In this document: positions 1 to 8,702 of the stretch, one piece after another | Position numbering within the stretch: the stretch's first letter is position 1 | Layout of the letters: every line of letters starts with the position of its first letter | NCBI GenBank assembly: GCA_030532305.1 | Contig: JAUNLJ010000010.1 | Coordinates: 1-57,593 of the forward strand | Direction: 5' to 3' | From: Tissierellia bacterium | GTDB lineage: Bacteria > Bacillota > Clostridia > Tissierellales > Peptoniphilaceae | Length of the DNA stretch: 57,593 bases | Translations under genes and position numbers: made by a program | The notes under the pieces: generated by a model | The model's input: the letters and a program-made list of their open reading frames with translations, nothing else | Database searches by the model: none | What the model was told of the DNA's origin: nothing

Positions 1-5
1 CTAAA

Positions 6-42
6 AAATAGTGCTGACGAAATTTATTCATCAACACTATTT
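6..42. repeat. Imperfect inverted repeat at window edge
   Basis: AAATAGTG (6-13) pairs with CACTATTT (35-42), extended by TGA/TCA after one mismatch. No T-tract follows directly. It is probably the 3' end structure or UTR of a gene lying to the left of the window. Confidence 0.4.
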
Positions 43-56
43 AGTATAGAACCGAG

Positions 57-84
57 AAAATCGGCCCAAGGGTCGATTTTTTTT
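57..84 (+). terminator. Intrinsic terminator of an upstream gene
   Basis: AAAATCGGCCC (57-67) pairs with GGGTCGATTTT (70-80) around an AA loop, with one G-T pair, followed by a T run. It ends a rightward gene outside the window. Confidence 0.7.
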
Positions 85-194
85 ATGGTTCTTTCATTAT
101 AAATAGGCAAATTTTTATAGGGCCAACCCCCCCTTTAAAAAGACCCTGGTTTTTTCCCCGCTTTACCTAAACTGAACACAAAGCTTAATCCTTT

Positions 195-229
195 TCAACA
201 CAGGTGTGCTAAAATCTCCCCTGTGTTGA
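195..229 (+). promoter_or_regulatory. Inverted repeat around a probable -10 box upstream of ugpB
   Basis: TCAACACAG (195-203) and CTGTGTTGA (221-229) form perfect 9-bp arms. The 17 nt between them contain an extended -10 element, TGCTAAAAT (TAAAAT at 210-215). No good -35 box is visible. The layout suggests an operator over the promoter of the ugp operon; an RNA hairpin is the alternative. Confidence 0.45.
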
Positions 230-339
230 GTAAGAAGTCGGTATTTTATTTCATGGCAAGGCCCAGGTCCCTTTCAAAAACCGCTTGAGACCTAAACCGG
301 GGACCCTTCCCTTGCTAAATCATTTTTTAGGAGGACTTT

Positions 340-1701
340 ATGTTTAAAAAACCAAGACTACTCGCTGGACTACTTAGCCTAACCCTATTACTTACCGCTT
401 GTGGCGGCGGCGCTGCCAATAATGGCGCTGGCGAAAATACAGGAAACAGTGCCGCCACAGAAGCAGATGCCGAAGGCAAAACCAAGATTGTCTTCTGGCA
501 CGGTATGGGTGGTTCTACTGGGGAAGCCCTGGATAAACTAGTAGACCAGTACAACCAATCCCAAGATGCTGTTGTCGTAGAATCCAGCTACCAAGGGGCC
601 TATGACGAAACCCTAACCAAGCTTCGCTCTTCTGCTTCTGGGGAAGGGGTTGGAGCTGACCTAGTTCAAATTTTTGACCTAGGAACCACTTTTATGAGTG
701 AATCTGGCCTGATCGAACCCATGCAAACCTATGTAGACAAGGACGGCTACGACATCTCTGTCCTAGAGCCCAACGTTCTTGCCTACTACACCATTAATGG
801 CAGCCTAAACTCTATGCCCTTTAACTCTTCTACTCCTATCCTTTACTACAACAAGGATATGTTTGAGGCCGCTGGCATTGAAGAAGTGCCCACTAACCTA
901 GAAGAAATCATCGCCCTTAAGGACGACATTACTTCCAAAACCGATGCCAAGTTCCCCATCTCCATTGATATCTATGGCTGGTATATGGAACAGTGGTTTA
1001 GCAAACAAGAAGAGCACATCTTTGACCAAGGCAACGGCCGTGAAGGCGCCCCCACTAAGGTGGCCTTTGATGAAAATGGCTGTATGGAAGACATCATCAC
1101 CACTTGGAAGAAGGGGATCGATGAAGAAGCCATTGCTAACCCTGGCCGGGAAGGTTCTCAAGGTCAATTTGTAGCCGGTGAAGCCGCTATGACCCTAGCC
1201 TCTACTGCCAACCTTCGTCAAATGCTTGATGAAGTAGGGGGCCGCTTTGAAGTGGGTACCGCCTACTATCCTGCCGTTAATCCCGAGGGTAAGGGGGGCG
1301 TTTCCATCGGGGGAGCTTCTCTTTGGATGATCGACTCTGGGGACGAGGCTAGAAAAGATGCCACCTGGGACTTTGTTAAATTCCTTATGAGCCCTGAAGT
1401 GCAAGCCCAGTGGAACGCTGACACAGGTTACTTCCCTGTCAACACTGAAGCCCAAGAAACTGAAACCTTCAAGAAGAACATTGAAGAATTCCCTCAATTC
1501 CAAACTGCCCTTGATCAACTTCATGATTCTTCTCCAGAATCTCAAGGTGCCCTTTCTGGGGTCAACCAAGAAGCCCGTCAAATCTATGAAGCTGCTGTAG
1601 AAAGTTTCTTTGGCGGAGCCACAGATGCTAAGGAAGCTGTGGAAGCCATGGCTAGCCAAGTTAACTCTGCACTAGACATCTACAACGAAGCCAACCAATA
1701 A
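340..1701 (+). CDS. ugpB: ABC transporter substrate-binding lipoprotein, UgpB-like
   Basis: Extracytoplasmic binding protein of family 1 (CUT1), probably for glycerol-3-phosphate or glycerophosphodiesters. The N-terminus is a lipoprotein signal with lipobox LLTAC followed by a Gly/Ala/Asn-rich linker. The mature protein starts with the KIVFWHGMGG segment typical of UgpB/MalE-type proteins. Its 453 aa is the usual family size. AGGAGG at 329-334 supports this ATG. It heads a five-gene rightward operon whose order equals ugpBAECQ of enteric bacteria, which is the main reason for the substrate call. A sugar substrate cannot be excluded from sequence alone. A spacer of about 100 nt to the permease genes contains a C/G-rich inverted repeat. 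Confidence 0.8.
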   Translation: MFKKPRLLAGLLSLTLLLTACGGGAANNGAGENTGNSAATEADAEGKTKIVFWHGMGGSTGEALDKLVDQYNQSQDAVVVESSYQGAYDETLTKLRSSASGEGVGADLVQIFDLGTTFMSESGLIEPMQTYVDKDGYDISVLEPNVLAYYTINGSLNSMPFNSSTPILYYNKDMFEAAGIEEVPTNLEEIIALKDDITSKTDAKFPISIDIYGWYMEQWFSKQEEHIFDQGNGREGAPTKVAFDENGCMEDIITTWKKGIDEEAIANPGREGSQGQFVAGEAAMTLASTANLRQMLDEVGGRFEVGTAYYPAVNPEGKGGVSIGGASLWMIDSGDEARKDATWDFVKFLMSPEVQAQWNADTGYFPVNTEAQETETFKKNIEEFPQFQTALDQLHDSSPESQGALSGVNQEARQIYEAAVESFFGGATDAKEAVEAMASQVNSALDIYNEANQ

Positions 1702-1800
1702 GACCATCTTAAACTAAATATAAACACAGGGCTCCTTAAGGGCGGGGGTTTCACCACAGGAAAACCACCCCCCTAAGGAGCCCTCTTTAAAGGAGTGCTT

Positions 1801-2694
1801 ATGGATTATACACATGCCAAACCTAAAGGGGAAAAGAAGAAGCTTTCTATAGAACCCTACCTCTATGTGGGTATTTCCTTAGTTATTTTAACGGTCTTCA
1901 TGTTCTACCCCTTTTTACAAACCCTTATCCGGTCCAGTTTTTTGACCGATGCCTTTGGCCGGAATGTGAAATTTTTAGGCCTGGGCAACTATGTCAGCCT
2001 CTTTACTTCTAAGAGTTTTTGGAACTCGCTTATTGTAACCCTTAAATTTGTCTTTATTGTCTGTGTCTCAGGCATTGGCATTGGCTTTCTAACAGCCATC
2101 CTCTGCCAAAAGACCTTCCCCGGCATTAGCTTTTTTACTACCTCTTATGCCATGCCCATGGCTATTGCCTCTGCTGGAATGGCCATGATCTTTTCCGTTA
2201 TGCTAAACCCCTCTGTGGGGATTGTCAACAAGATCTTCCAAACCTCACAAAACTTCCTTACCAACCCCACCCTGGCCCTAATCTCCGTTGGGATCCTTAC
2301 AGGCTGGCTAAATTCTGGTATGAACTTCCTTTACTTTTCTTCTGGCCTAGCCTCCATAGACGACAGTCTCTATGAGTCTGCCCAGGTGGACGGAGCCAAC
2401 TCCTGGCAAGAATTTCGCCATATTACCGTCCCCTCCCTTAGGCCCATCCTCTTTTTTGTGGTGGTCACCAATATTATTAACGCCTTCCAGGCCTTTGGCC
2501 AGATCAACATCCTCACCCGGGGGGGCCCAGGCGAATCCACCAATGTTATCGTCTATGACATTTACCGTCAGGCCTTTATGAACTATAAGTATGGCTTTGC
2601 CTCTGCCGAATCGGTGGTCTTCTTCCTCATTGTCATGGCCCTAACCATCCTCATGTTTGCCCTTAGAAAAAGGAGGAATCGAATCAATGGATAA
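1801..2694 (+). CDS. ugpA: ABC transporter permease, UgpA-like
   Basis: Inner-membrane permease of the CUT1 class with about six transmembrane helices (first near residues 22-42). It carries the EAA-loop signature (ESAQVDGANSWQEFRHITVP) that docks on the ATPase. It should pair with the downstream permease as a heterodimer. An in-frame GTG six bases upstream lies inside the AAAGGAG ribosome site, so the ATG at 1801 is chosen. Its end overlaps the next gene by 8 bp, indicating translational coupling within the ugp-like operon. Confidence 0.8.
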   Translation: MDYTHAKPKGEKKKLSIEPYLYVGISLVILTVFMFYPFLQTLIRSSFLTDAFGRNVKFLGLGNYVSLFTSKSFWNSLIVTLKFVFIVCVSGIGIGFLTAILCQKTFPGISFFTTSYAMPMAIASAGMAMIFSVMLNPSVGIVNKIFQTSQNFLTNPTLALISVGILTGWLNSGMNFLYFSSGLASIDDSLYESAQVDGANSWQEFRHITVPSLRPILFFVVVTNIINAFQAFGQINILTRGGPGESTNVIVYDIYRQAFMNYKYGFASAESVVFFLIVMALTILMFALRKRRNRING

Positions 2695-3589
2695 TGTCAT
2701 GAATAAAAACCAAGGCCTTGAAAAAGACCAAGCTAAAAAAACCGTCAAGACCCAAAAGAAAATGGGAGGCCCCCAGTCTAAAAAGGGCTATGGCCGCCTC
2801 CTCTTAAATATTGCCGTCTGGATTGTGGTTATGTTCCCCCTTATTTATGGCTTTTTAATGGCCCTTAAGCCAGCTGCGGACCTCTACAACCCCGATGCCA
2901 TTCTCTTTACTAAAAGCCCCACCCTGTCTAACTTTACCCAGGCCTTTACATCGGCCCCCATCCATATCTATATTAAAAACTCCCTGATTGTGTCTATTGC
3001 CATTACCTTCCTGCAAATTCTTAACTCCATGTTTGCAGGCTTTGCCTTCCGCTTTACAAACTTTAAGCTCAAGGGACCCATCTACGCCCTGATCTTGGCC
3101 ACCATGATGATTCCCGGCGAAGCGGTGATTATCTCCCAGTTCCTGATGGTCTCTAGCTGGGGCCTAAACGACAGCCTGGTGGTTCTCATCCTCCCCTATA
3201 TGGTGTCGGCCTTTAATATCTTCCTCTGTACCCAGGCCCTGGAAAGCTTCCCCTACGAGCTCTACGAAGCGGCAAAAATAGACGGTTGCTCCAACCTCCG
3301 TTTTATCTTTACCATCATGATCCCCCTCTTAAAGCCCACCATTGGGGCCATGGCCGTCCAGTCCTTTTTAAGTGGTTGGAACATGTATATGTGGCCTCTT
3401 CTGGTCACCAACAACGACAATGCTAGAACTGTACAAATCGGAATTTCCATGCTCCGGTCAGAAGATTCCCAATCTCTTGTCCTTATGGTGGCAGGGGTTA
3501 TTATCTGTATGATCCCCTCCCTTATGATCTTTGTCTTTGGGCAAAAGAATATGGTCAAGGGTCTAACTGCCGGTGCCGTGAAAGGATAA
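2687..3589 (+). CDS. ugpE: ABC transporter permease, UgpE-like
   Basis: Second CUT1 permease with six predicted membrane helices after a Lys-rich cytoplasmic N-terminus. The EAA loop reads YEAAKIDGCSNLRFIFTIMIP. The C-terminus, GQKNMVKGLTAGAVKG, is characteristic of MalG/UgpE-type permeases. The start at 2687 follows AAAAGGAGG at 2668-2675; a TTG further upstream gives a longer frame but has no ribosome site. It overlaps the end of ugpA and is followed after 9 nt by the ATPase. Confidence 0.8.
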   Translation: MDNVMNKNQGLEKDQAKKTVKTQKKMGGPQSKKGYGRLLLNIAVWIVVMFPLIYGFLMALKPAADLYNPDAILFTKSPTLSNFTQAFTSAPIHIYIKNSLIVSIAITFLQILNSMFAGFAFRFTNFKLKGPIYALILATMMIPGEAVIISQFLMVSSWGLNDSLVVLILPYMVSAFNIFLCTQALESFPYELYEAAKIDGCSNLRFIFTIMIPLLKPTIGAMAVQSFLSGWNMYMWPLLVTNNDNARTVQIGISMLRSEDSQSLVLMVAGVIICMIPSLMIFVFGQKNMVKGLTAGAVKG

Positions 3590-3598
3590 GGTGAAAAT

Positions 3599-4729
3599 AT
3601 GGCTAAAGTAAGATTAAATAATGTGTCTAAAAAATATGAAAATGGCTTCCATGCTGTAAAAAACCAATCCATGGACATTGACGACAAGGAATTTATTGTC
3701 CTAGTGGGCCCCTCTGGCTGCGGCAAGTCCACCACCCTTCGAATGATTGCTGGCCTAGAAGATATTTCTGACGGCGAGCTCTATATTGGGGACCAGCTGG
3801 TCAACCAGGTTCCAGCCAAGGACCGGGATATTGCCATGGTCTTCCAGTCCTATGCCCTCTACCCCCACATGACTGTGGCTGAAAATATTGCCTTTTCCCT
3901 AAAACTTAGGGGGGTGGACAAGGAAGAGCAAAAACGCAAGGTGGAAGAGGCCGCCAAGATCCTCCAGCTAGAAGACCACCTAAACAAGAAGCCGGGCAAC
4001 CTGTCTGGGGGCCAAAGGCAACGGGTGGCCCTGGGCCGGGCCATGGTAAGAAACCCCAAGGTCTTCCTCCTAGACGAGCCCCTGTCTAACCTAGATGCCA
4101 AGCTTCGGGTGGCCATGCGGTCTGAAATTGTGGACCTCCACCGCCGTTTGGAAACCACCTTTATCTATGTTACCCACGACCAAACCGAGGCCATGACCAT
4201 GGGAACCCGGATTGCCGTTTTAAATGCCGGGGTCCTAGAGCAGTTTGACACCCCTGCCAACCTCTACGACAACCCTGTCAACAAGTTTGTGGCTGAGTTT
4301 ATTGGGTCTCCCCAAATGACCCTTTTTGAAGGCAGCCTCCACCAAGAGGGCGACCATATCTTTATCCGGGTGGGCCACAAGGATACCAACCTGGACCCCC
4401 GGATTGCCTCCCGGCTAAAGACCCAGGCCCGGGGCCAACGGATCTATATTGGGGTCCGGCCAGAAGACATGTCCCTGTCTAAGGAGGCAGAAGGAGACTA
4501 TATTATAAGGACCCAACTCCACCATGTGGAACAGGTGGGGTCTGACACCTTTATCTACTTCAAGCACCCCCACGCCCTTAAGGAATGTTGTGGCCGCCTG
4601 TCTCCAGCCCAGGATGTCAACTATGGGGAAGAGGTCTCTATTGCCCTTAAGCCCGACCGGCTCTACCTCTTCGACCGGGAGACAGAAGAAAGTATCCTAG
4701 GCCCCCGGGACCTAGTGGCCGAGGCCTAG
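3599..4729 (+). CDS. ugpC: ABC transporter ATP-binding protein, UgpC/MsmK-like
   Basis: Cytoplasmic ATPase energising the importer. Walker A GPSGCGKST lies at residues 37-45, the Q-loop in MVFQSYALYPHM, the ABC signature is LSGGQRQR, Walker B is VFLLDEP and the switch His lies in YVTHDQTEAM. The remaining C-terminal 140 residues form the TOBE/OB regulatory domain of the MalK/UgpC subfamily (YIGVRPEDMSL). At 376 aa it is full length. It sits between the second permease and the phosphodiesterase. MsmK-type ATPases can serve several sugar importers, so a shared role is possible. Confidence 0.85.
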   Translation: MAKVRLNNVSKKYENGFHAVKNQSMDIDDKEFIVLVGPSGCGKSTTLRMIAGLEDISDGELYIGDQLVNQVPAKDRDIAMVFQSYALYPHMTVAENIAFSLKLRGVDKEEQKRKVEEAAKILQLEDHLNKKPGNLSGGQRQRVALGRAMVRNPKVFLLDEPLSNLDAKLRVAMRSEIVDLHRRLETTFIYVTHDQTEAMTMGTRIAVLNAGVLEQFDTPANLYDNPVNKFVAEFIGSPQMTLFEGSLHQEGDHIFIRVGHKDTNLDPRIASRLKTQARGQRIYIGVRPEDMSLSKEAEGDYIIRTQLHHVEQVGSDTFIYFKHPHALKECCGRLSPAQDVNYGEEVSIALKPDRLYLFDRETEESILGPRDLVAEA

Positions 4730-4732
4730 GCC

Positions 4733-5455
4733 ATGACAGGAATTTTTGCCCACAGGGGGGCCAGCAAGGCCTACCCAGAAAATACCCAAAGGGCCTTTGA
4801 TGCGGCCCTCCCCTATGCCCAGGGCCTGGAAATTGACGTCCAAAGGACCCGGGACGGCCACCTGGTGGTCCTCCATGACGAAGAAATTGACCGGACCTCC
4901 AACGGCCAGGGCTGGGTTAAGGATATGGACCTGGCTCAGCTAAGGACCTACACCTTTCACGGGGGCAAGGAGGCCTTTTTTAACCAGGACTGCCCCCTCC
5001 CCCTCCTAGAAGAGGTCCTGGCCTGGGTCAAAAAAACAGACCTTCTTATTAACATTGAGCTAAAAACCAGCATCCTCCCCTACACAGGCATGGTGGAGGC
5101 GGTCCTAGACCAGATTAGGGCCCTGGCCCTAGAAGACCAGGTTATCCTGTCTTCCTTCAACCACCGGGACATGGTCCTGGCTAAAAAGCTAGCCCCCCAG
5201 GTGGCCGCCGCCTTCCTCACCGCCTCCAACCTGGTGGACCCGGCTGCCTACTGCCAGGCCTATGGCATGGACTACTACCACCCCCTCTTTACCACCATCA
5301 CTAAGGAAGATGTCCACCGTCTCCATGACCTGGGCATCGGGGTCAATGTTTGGACTGTAGATGAACCCCTCCATATCCAGGCCTGCCTGGAGATGGGGGT
5401 GGACCACATTATTACTAACTGCCCCAAGGAGGCCCGGGACCTAATAAAAAAATAA
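4733..5455 (+). CDS. ugpQ: Glycerophosphodiester phosphodiesterase, UgpQ-like
   Basis: Cytoplasmic GDPD that would hydrolyse glycerophosphodiesters to glycerol-3-phosphate and an alcohol. The TIM-barrel starts with FAHRGASKAYPENT, containing the catalytic HRG and ENT signatures, followed by EIDVQRTRDGHLVVLHDE with the metal-binding E-D and second His. No signal peptide is present, so it acts on imported diesters. It lies 3 nt after the ATPase gene and completes the ugpBAECQ order, supporting a glycerophosphodiester-scavenging operon. A strong terminator follows. Confidence 0.85.
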   Translation: MTGIFAHRGASKAYPENTQRAFDAALPYAQGLEIDVQRTRDGHLVVLHDEEIDRTSNGQGWVKDMDLAQLRTYTFHGGKEAFFNQDCPLPLLEEVLAWVKKTDLLINIELKTSILPYTGMVEAVLDQIRALALEDQVILSSFNHRDMVLAKKLAPQVAAAFLTASNLVDPAAYCQAYGMDYYHPLFTTITKEDVHRLHDLGIGVNVWTVDEPLHIQACLEMGVDHIITNCPKEARDLIKK

Positions 5456-5463
5456 GACCCCCT

Positions 5464-5489
5464 AAAAACCCAGCTTAAGCTGGGTTTTT
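5464..5489 (+). terminator. Intrinsic terminator of the ugp operon
   Basis: Perfect palindrome with 13-nt half AAAAACCCAGCTT (5464-5476) and its complement to 5489, ending in a T run. It lies 9 nt after the ugpQ stop codon. Confidence 0.9.
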
Positions 5490-5704
5490 TAGCTTGAGGT
5501 CCCCTCTTCCTAGTCAAAAAGCACTTTTTTTGTCTTGTCTCTTTTTTATCTATCTCTTGTCGCTTTTTTTGTCAGTTTTTAAAAGTTTTAAGTCCTATTC
5601 CTGGGGTATAGATTCTATGACTTGGCAGGTCCCGGCCTTGCCAGTTAGACCAGTCAGCTAACCAAGCTAAAAAATCTTAGCAAGATGCTAGAAGGAGTGT
5701 TTTA

Positions 5705-7387
5705 ATGAAGTATATTATTATAGGTGGCGTAGCTGGAGGCGCCTCAGCTGCAGCCCGTCTAAGACGACTAGAAGAAGATGCCGAGATCATTCTTTTTGAG
5801 AGGGGAGAATATATCTCCTTTGCCAACTGTGGTTTGCCCTACCACATTTCTGAAGTCATCCCTGAAAGGGACAGCCTCTTGGTTCAAACTGTAGCAGGCA
5901 TGAGCCGCCGGTTTAATCTAGATATCCGTAACTTCTCTGAAGTTCAGTCCATTGACCCTGACAAGAAGGAAGTAGAGGTTAAAAACCTAGAGACCGGCAA
6001 GACCTACAAGGAGTCCTATGACAAGCTCCTCCTTTCTCCAGGAGCCCAACCGGTTAAGCCTCCTATTCCTGGCCTAGACCAAGCCAAAAATCTCTTTACC
6101 CTTCGGACCATTCCCGATACCGATGCCATTAAGGCCTATGTAGAAGACAAAAAGGTCAAAAAGGCCGTTGTTGTCGGTGGTGGTTTTATCGGTTTAGAGA
6201 TGGTAGAAAACCTAGCCCACCTAAATATTGAGGTGGACCTAGTGGAAATGAGCCCCCAAGTTATGGCTCCCCTAGACCTAGATATGGCCAAGATCGTCCA
6301 CAGGGAATTGGTTAACCAAGGGGTTAAGCTCCACCTAGAAGATGGTCTTGCTTCTATTGAAGAAGCTGGGAAAAAGCTAGTCCTATCCTCTGGCCAAGAA
6401 ATTGAAACTGACCTGATTATCCTTTCCATTGGGGTTAAGCCAGAAAACAGCCTGGCCAAGTCTGCCGGCCTAGACCTGGGTCCCAAGGGCCACATTAAGG
6501 TAAACGACAGGCTAGAAACTTCCAAGAAGGACATCTATGCCGTCGGCGATGCCATTGAATTTAAGGGCCGGATCCTAGGCGAAGACATGGCCCTAGCCCT
6601 GGCTGGTCCTGCCAACCACCAAGCCCACCTAGTGGCTGATATTATGACTGGCCTAGACCGGACCTACAAGGGCTTTGTGGGAACCAGTGTAGCCAAGGTC
6701 TTTAACCTAACTGTGGCTTCCACCGGTCTTAACGAAAAGAAACTAGAGGCCCTTGGTAAGAAAGACTATGAAAGTATCCACCTCCACCCCATGAACCATG
6801 CAGGCTATTATCCAGATGCCCAGGCCCTAAACCTTAAGCTGATCTTTAGCCGGGAGGATGGGTCCATCTACGGAGGCCAAATTGTGGGGACTGACGGGGT
6901 AGACAAGCGGATTGACGTCTTGGCTACAGCCATTAGTGGAGGCCTTAAGGTAAAAGACCTGACTAGCCTAGAGCTAGCCTATGCGCCCCCCTACTCTTCT
7001 GCCAAGGACCCCATCAACATGGCAGGCTATGTGGCCACCAATATCCTAGAAGGCCTGGTGGACATTGTTCACGTCCAAGACATTGACCAAATCATTGACC
7101 AAGGGGGCCTCTTAATTGACGTAAGAGACCCTGAAGAAGTGGCTGCCGGCGGCATCCCCGGTGCCATCAACATCCCCCTAAACGACCTTAGGGACCGTCT
7201 AGACGAGATCCCCAAGGACAAGCCCCTTTATATTAGTTGCCAAGTGGGCCTAAGGGGTTATCTAGGCACCCGTTTCCTAGCCGGCTACGGTCTTGACGCC
7301 AAGAACCTAGACGGGGGTTACTCCTCCTATAGCCAATGGCATGACGAAATTCCTAACTCCTATTGCAGTCAAGGAAAGGATGCCTAA
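5705..7387 (+). CDS. CoA-disulfide reductase with C-terminal rhodanese domain
   Basis: FAD- and NAD(P)H-dependent disulfide reductase of the CoADR-Rhd type. It reduces CoA disulfides, persulfides or polysulfides. The N-terminal FAD motif is GGVAGGASAAARLRR; the single redox Cys is C42 in SFANCGLPYH; the NAD site is VVVGGGFIGLEMVENL; the second FAD motif is YAVGDAIEF. Residues ~455-560 form a rhodanese domain with active Cys near 512 (YISCQVGLRGY). Its 560 aa matches the fused enzymes. It is monocistronic, preceded by GAAGGAGTG, and converges on an aminotransferase gene. The likely role is thiol redox balance or sulfur handling in an anaerobe. Confidence 0.85.
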   Translation: MKYIIIGGVAGGASAAARLRRLEEDAEIILFERGEYISFANCGLPYHISEVIPERDSLLVQTVAGMSRRFNLDIRNFSEVQSIDPDKKEVEVKNLETGKTYKESYDKLLLSPGAQPVKPPIPGLDQAKNLFTLRTIPDTDAIKAYVEDKKVKKAVVVGGGFIGLEMVENLAHLNIEVDLVEMSPQVMAPLDLDMAKIVHRELVNQGVKLHLEDGLASIEEAGKKLVLSSGQEIETDLIILSIGVKPENSLAKSAGLDLGPKGHIKVNDRLETSKKDIYAVGDAIEFKGRILGEDMALALAGPANHQAHLVADIMTGLDRTYKGFVGTSVAKVFNLTVASTGLNEKKLEALGKKDYESIHLHPMNHAGYYPDAQALNLKLIFSREDGSIYGGQIVGTDGVDKRIDVLATAISGGLKVKDLTSLELAYAPPYSSAKDPINMAGYVATNILEGLVDIVHVQDIDQIIDQGGLLIDVRDPEEVAAGGIPGAINIPLNDLRDRLDEIPKDKPLYISCQVGLRGYLGTRFLAGYGLDAKNLDGGYSSYSQWHDEIPNSYCSQGKDA

Positions 7388-7407
7388 GGCCAAGCTCATC
7401 TAAAGAG

Positions 7408-7441
7408 AAAAACGCTAGACCCCAGGGTCTAGCGTTTTTTT
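7408..7441. terminator. Bidirectional terminator
   Basis: AAAACGCTAGACCC (7409-7422) pairs with GGGTCTAGCGTTTT (7425-7438) around a CA loop, with A and T runs outside. It serves the rightward reductase gene and the leftward aminotransferase gene. Confidence 0.9.
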
Positions 7442-7454
7442 GTGTGGGTGGATT

Positions 7455-8645
7455 TTACCGGGCCTTGTAGGCCTTAAGGCCCTCATCTAGGATATGCATG
7501 GCCCTCTTTAGGTCCTGGGTGTTTAGGATAAAGGCAATCCGGACCTGGTTTTTGTAGTCCTGGGAATGCTCATAGAAGCCGGCAGCCGGCGCCATCATGA
7601 GACTTTCCCCCTCTAGGTCAAAGTCTTCTAAAAGCCAGCGGCAGAAGTCCTCTGCATCCTCTACAGGTAGGGCGGCCACTGTATAGAAGGCCCCTGCAGA
7701 CTTAGAGGCCTGGACCCCCTCAATCTTAGCTAGCTCTTCATAGATACAGTCCCTGCGCTTTTGGTATTCCTCCCGGACCTCTTGGAAGTAGTCTCCCTCC
7801 ATCTCATAAAGGGCAGTGGCCCCTAGCATTTCTAGGGTAGGGGCGGCCAAACGGCTGGTGGCCATCTTGACCATGGCCCTGACAATGTCTGGGTTCTTGC
7901 TGGCCACAGACCCTATCCGGGCCCCACAGGCTGAAAAACGTTTAGAAATGGAGTCTAAGACCACCACCCGGTCTTGAACCTCCTTGACAGAGGCAAAGGA
8001 GACAAATTCTGCCCCATCAAAGATAAATTCCCGGTAGACCTCATCGGCAATAATATAGAGGTCGTGGTCCTTGGCTAGCTGGCAAACCATGTGGATTTCT
8101 TCCTGGGTATAGACGGCCCCGGTGGGGTTGCCTGGGTTAGATAGAAGGATACACTTGGTCTTGGGACTTATTTTTTCCTCAATGACCTCCCGGCTGGGTA
8201 GGTGGAAGTTGTTTTCTACAGAGGTGGGGAAGGTCTTAAGGGAGACCCCAGCCTGGGTAAAGTAGGAAAAGTAGTTGGCATAGTAGGGTTCACAGGTTAG
8301 GATCTCGTCTCCTGGGTCCAAAAGGGTAAAGAGGACAAAGAAGAGGGCCTCAGAGGCCCCATTGGTGACCACAATTTCCTGGGGCTCAAAGTCCAGGCCA
8401 ATCCCCTTGTAGTAGTTGCTGGTGGCCTCTAAAAGTTCAGGCAGGCCTGGGGAGGGGGCATAGGATAAAACGTCTATATCTGCCTCTTTAATGGCCTCAA
8501 AGAAGACTTGGGGGGTCTTCACGTCAGGGGCCCCAATGTTAAGGTGGTAGATCTTCTTGCCCGCCTTCTTGGCCGCATTGGCATAGGGGGTGAGCTTACG
8601 AATGGCCGAATAGGGCATGGCCTGGATGCGTTTGGATAAAGTCAT
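7455..8645 (-). CDS. PLP-dependent aminotransferase class I/II (aspartate aminotransferase-like)
   Basis: Fold-type I aminotransferase of 396 aa. Visible family features are NIGAPDVKTP near the N-terminus, the NGASEALFFVL cofactor-phosphate region, SNPGNPTGAVYT, the aspartate in IIADEVYREF, the Schiff-base lysine in LDSISKRFSACGARIGS, and the substrate Arg in QVRIAFI near the C-terminus. Amino donor and acceptor cannot be told from sequence; aspartate or aromatic amino acids are usual. The ribosome site AAGGAGG precedes the ATG. It stands alone between the bidirectional terminator and dnaI. Confidence 0.85.
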   Translation of the reverse strand: MTLSKRIQAMPYSAIRKLTPYANAAKKAGKKIYHLNIGAPDVKTPQVFFEAIKEADIDVLSYAPSPGLPELLEATSNYYKGIGLDFEPQEIVVTNGASEALFFVLFTLLDPGDEILTCEPYYANYFSYFTQAGVSLKTFPTSVENNFHLPSREVIEEKISPKTKCILLSNPGNPTGAVYTQEEIHMVCQLAKDHDLYIIADEVYREFIFDGAEFVSFASVKEVQDRVVVLDSISKRFSACGARIGSVASKNPDIVRAMVKMATSRLAAPTLEMLGATALYEMEGDYFQEVREEYQKRRDCIYEELAKIEGVQASKSAGAFYTVAALPVEDAEDFCRWLLEDFDLEGESLMMAPAAGFYEHSQDYKNQVRIAFILNTQDLKRAMHILDEGLKAYKAR

Positions 8646-8683
8646 GGATAGTCCTCCTTACAATAGATTTTTGTCTACTTTAT

Positions 8684-8692
8684 ATTATATCA
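8684..8692 (-). promoter_or_regulatory. Extended -10 promoter for the aminotransferase gene
   Basis: On the minus strand TGATATAAT (TATAAT at 8689-8684) is an extended -10 element about 40 nt upstream of the start codon. No -35 box is obvious. Confidence 0.5.
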
Positions 8693-8702
8693 AAAATTAA
8701 GT

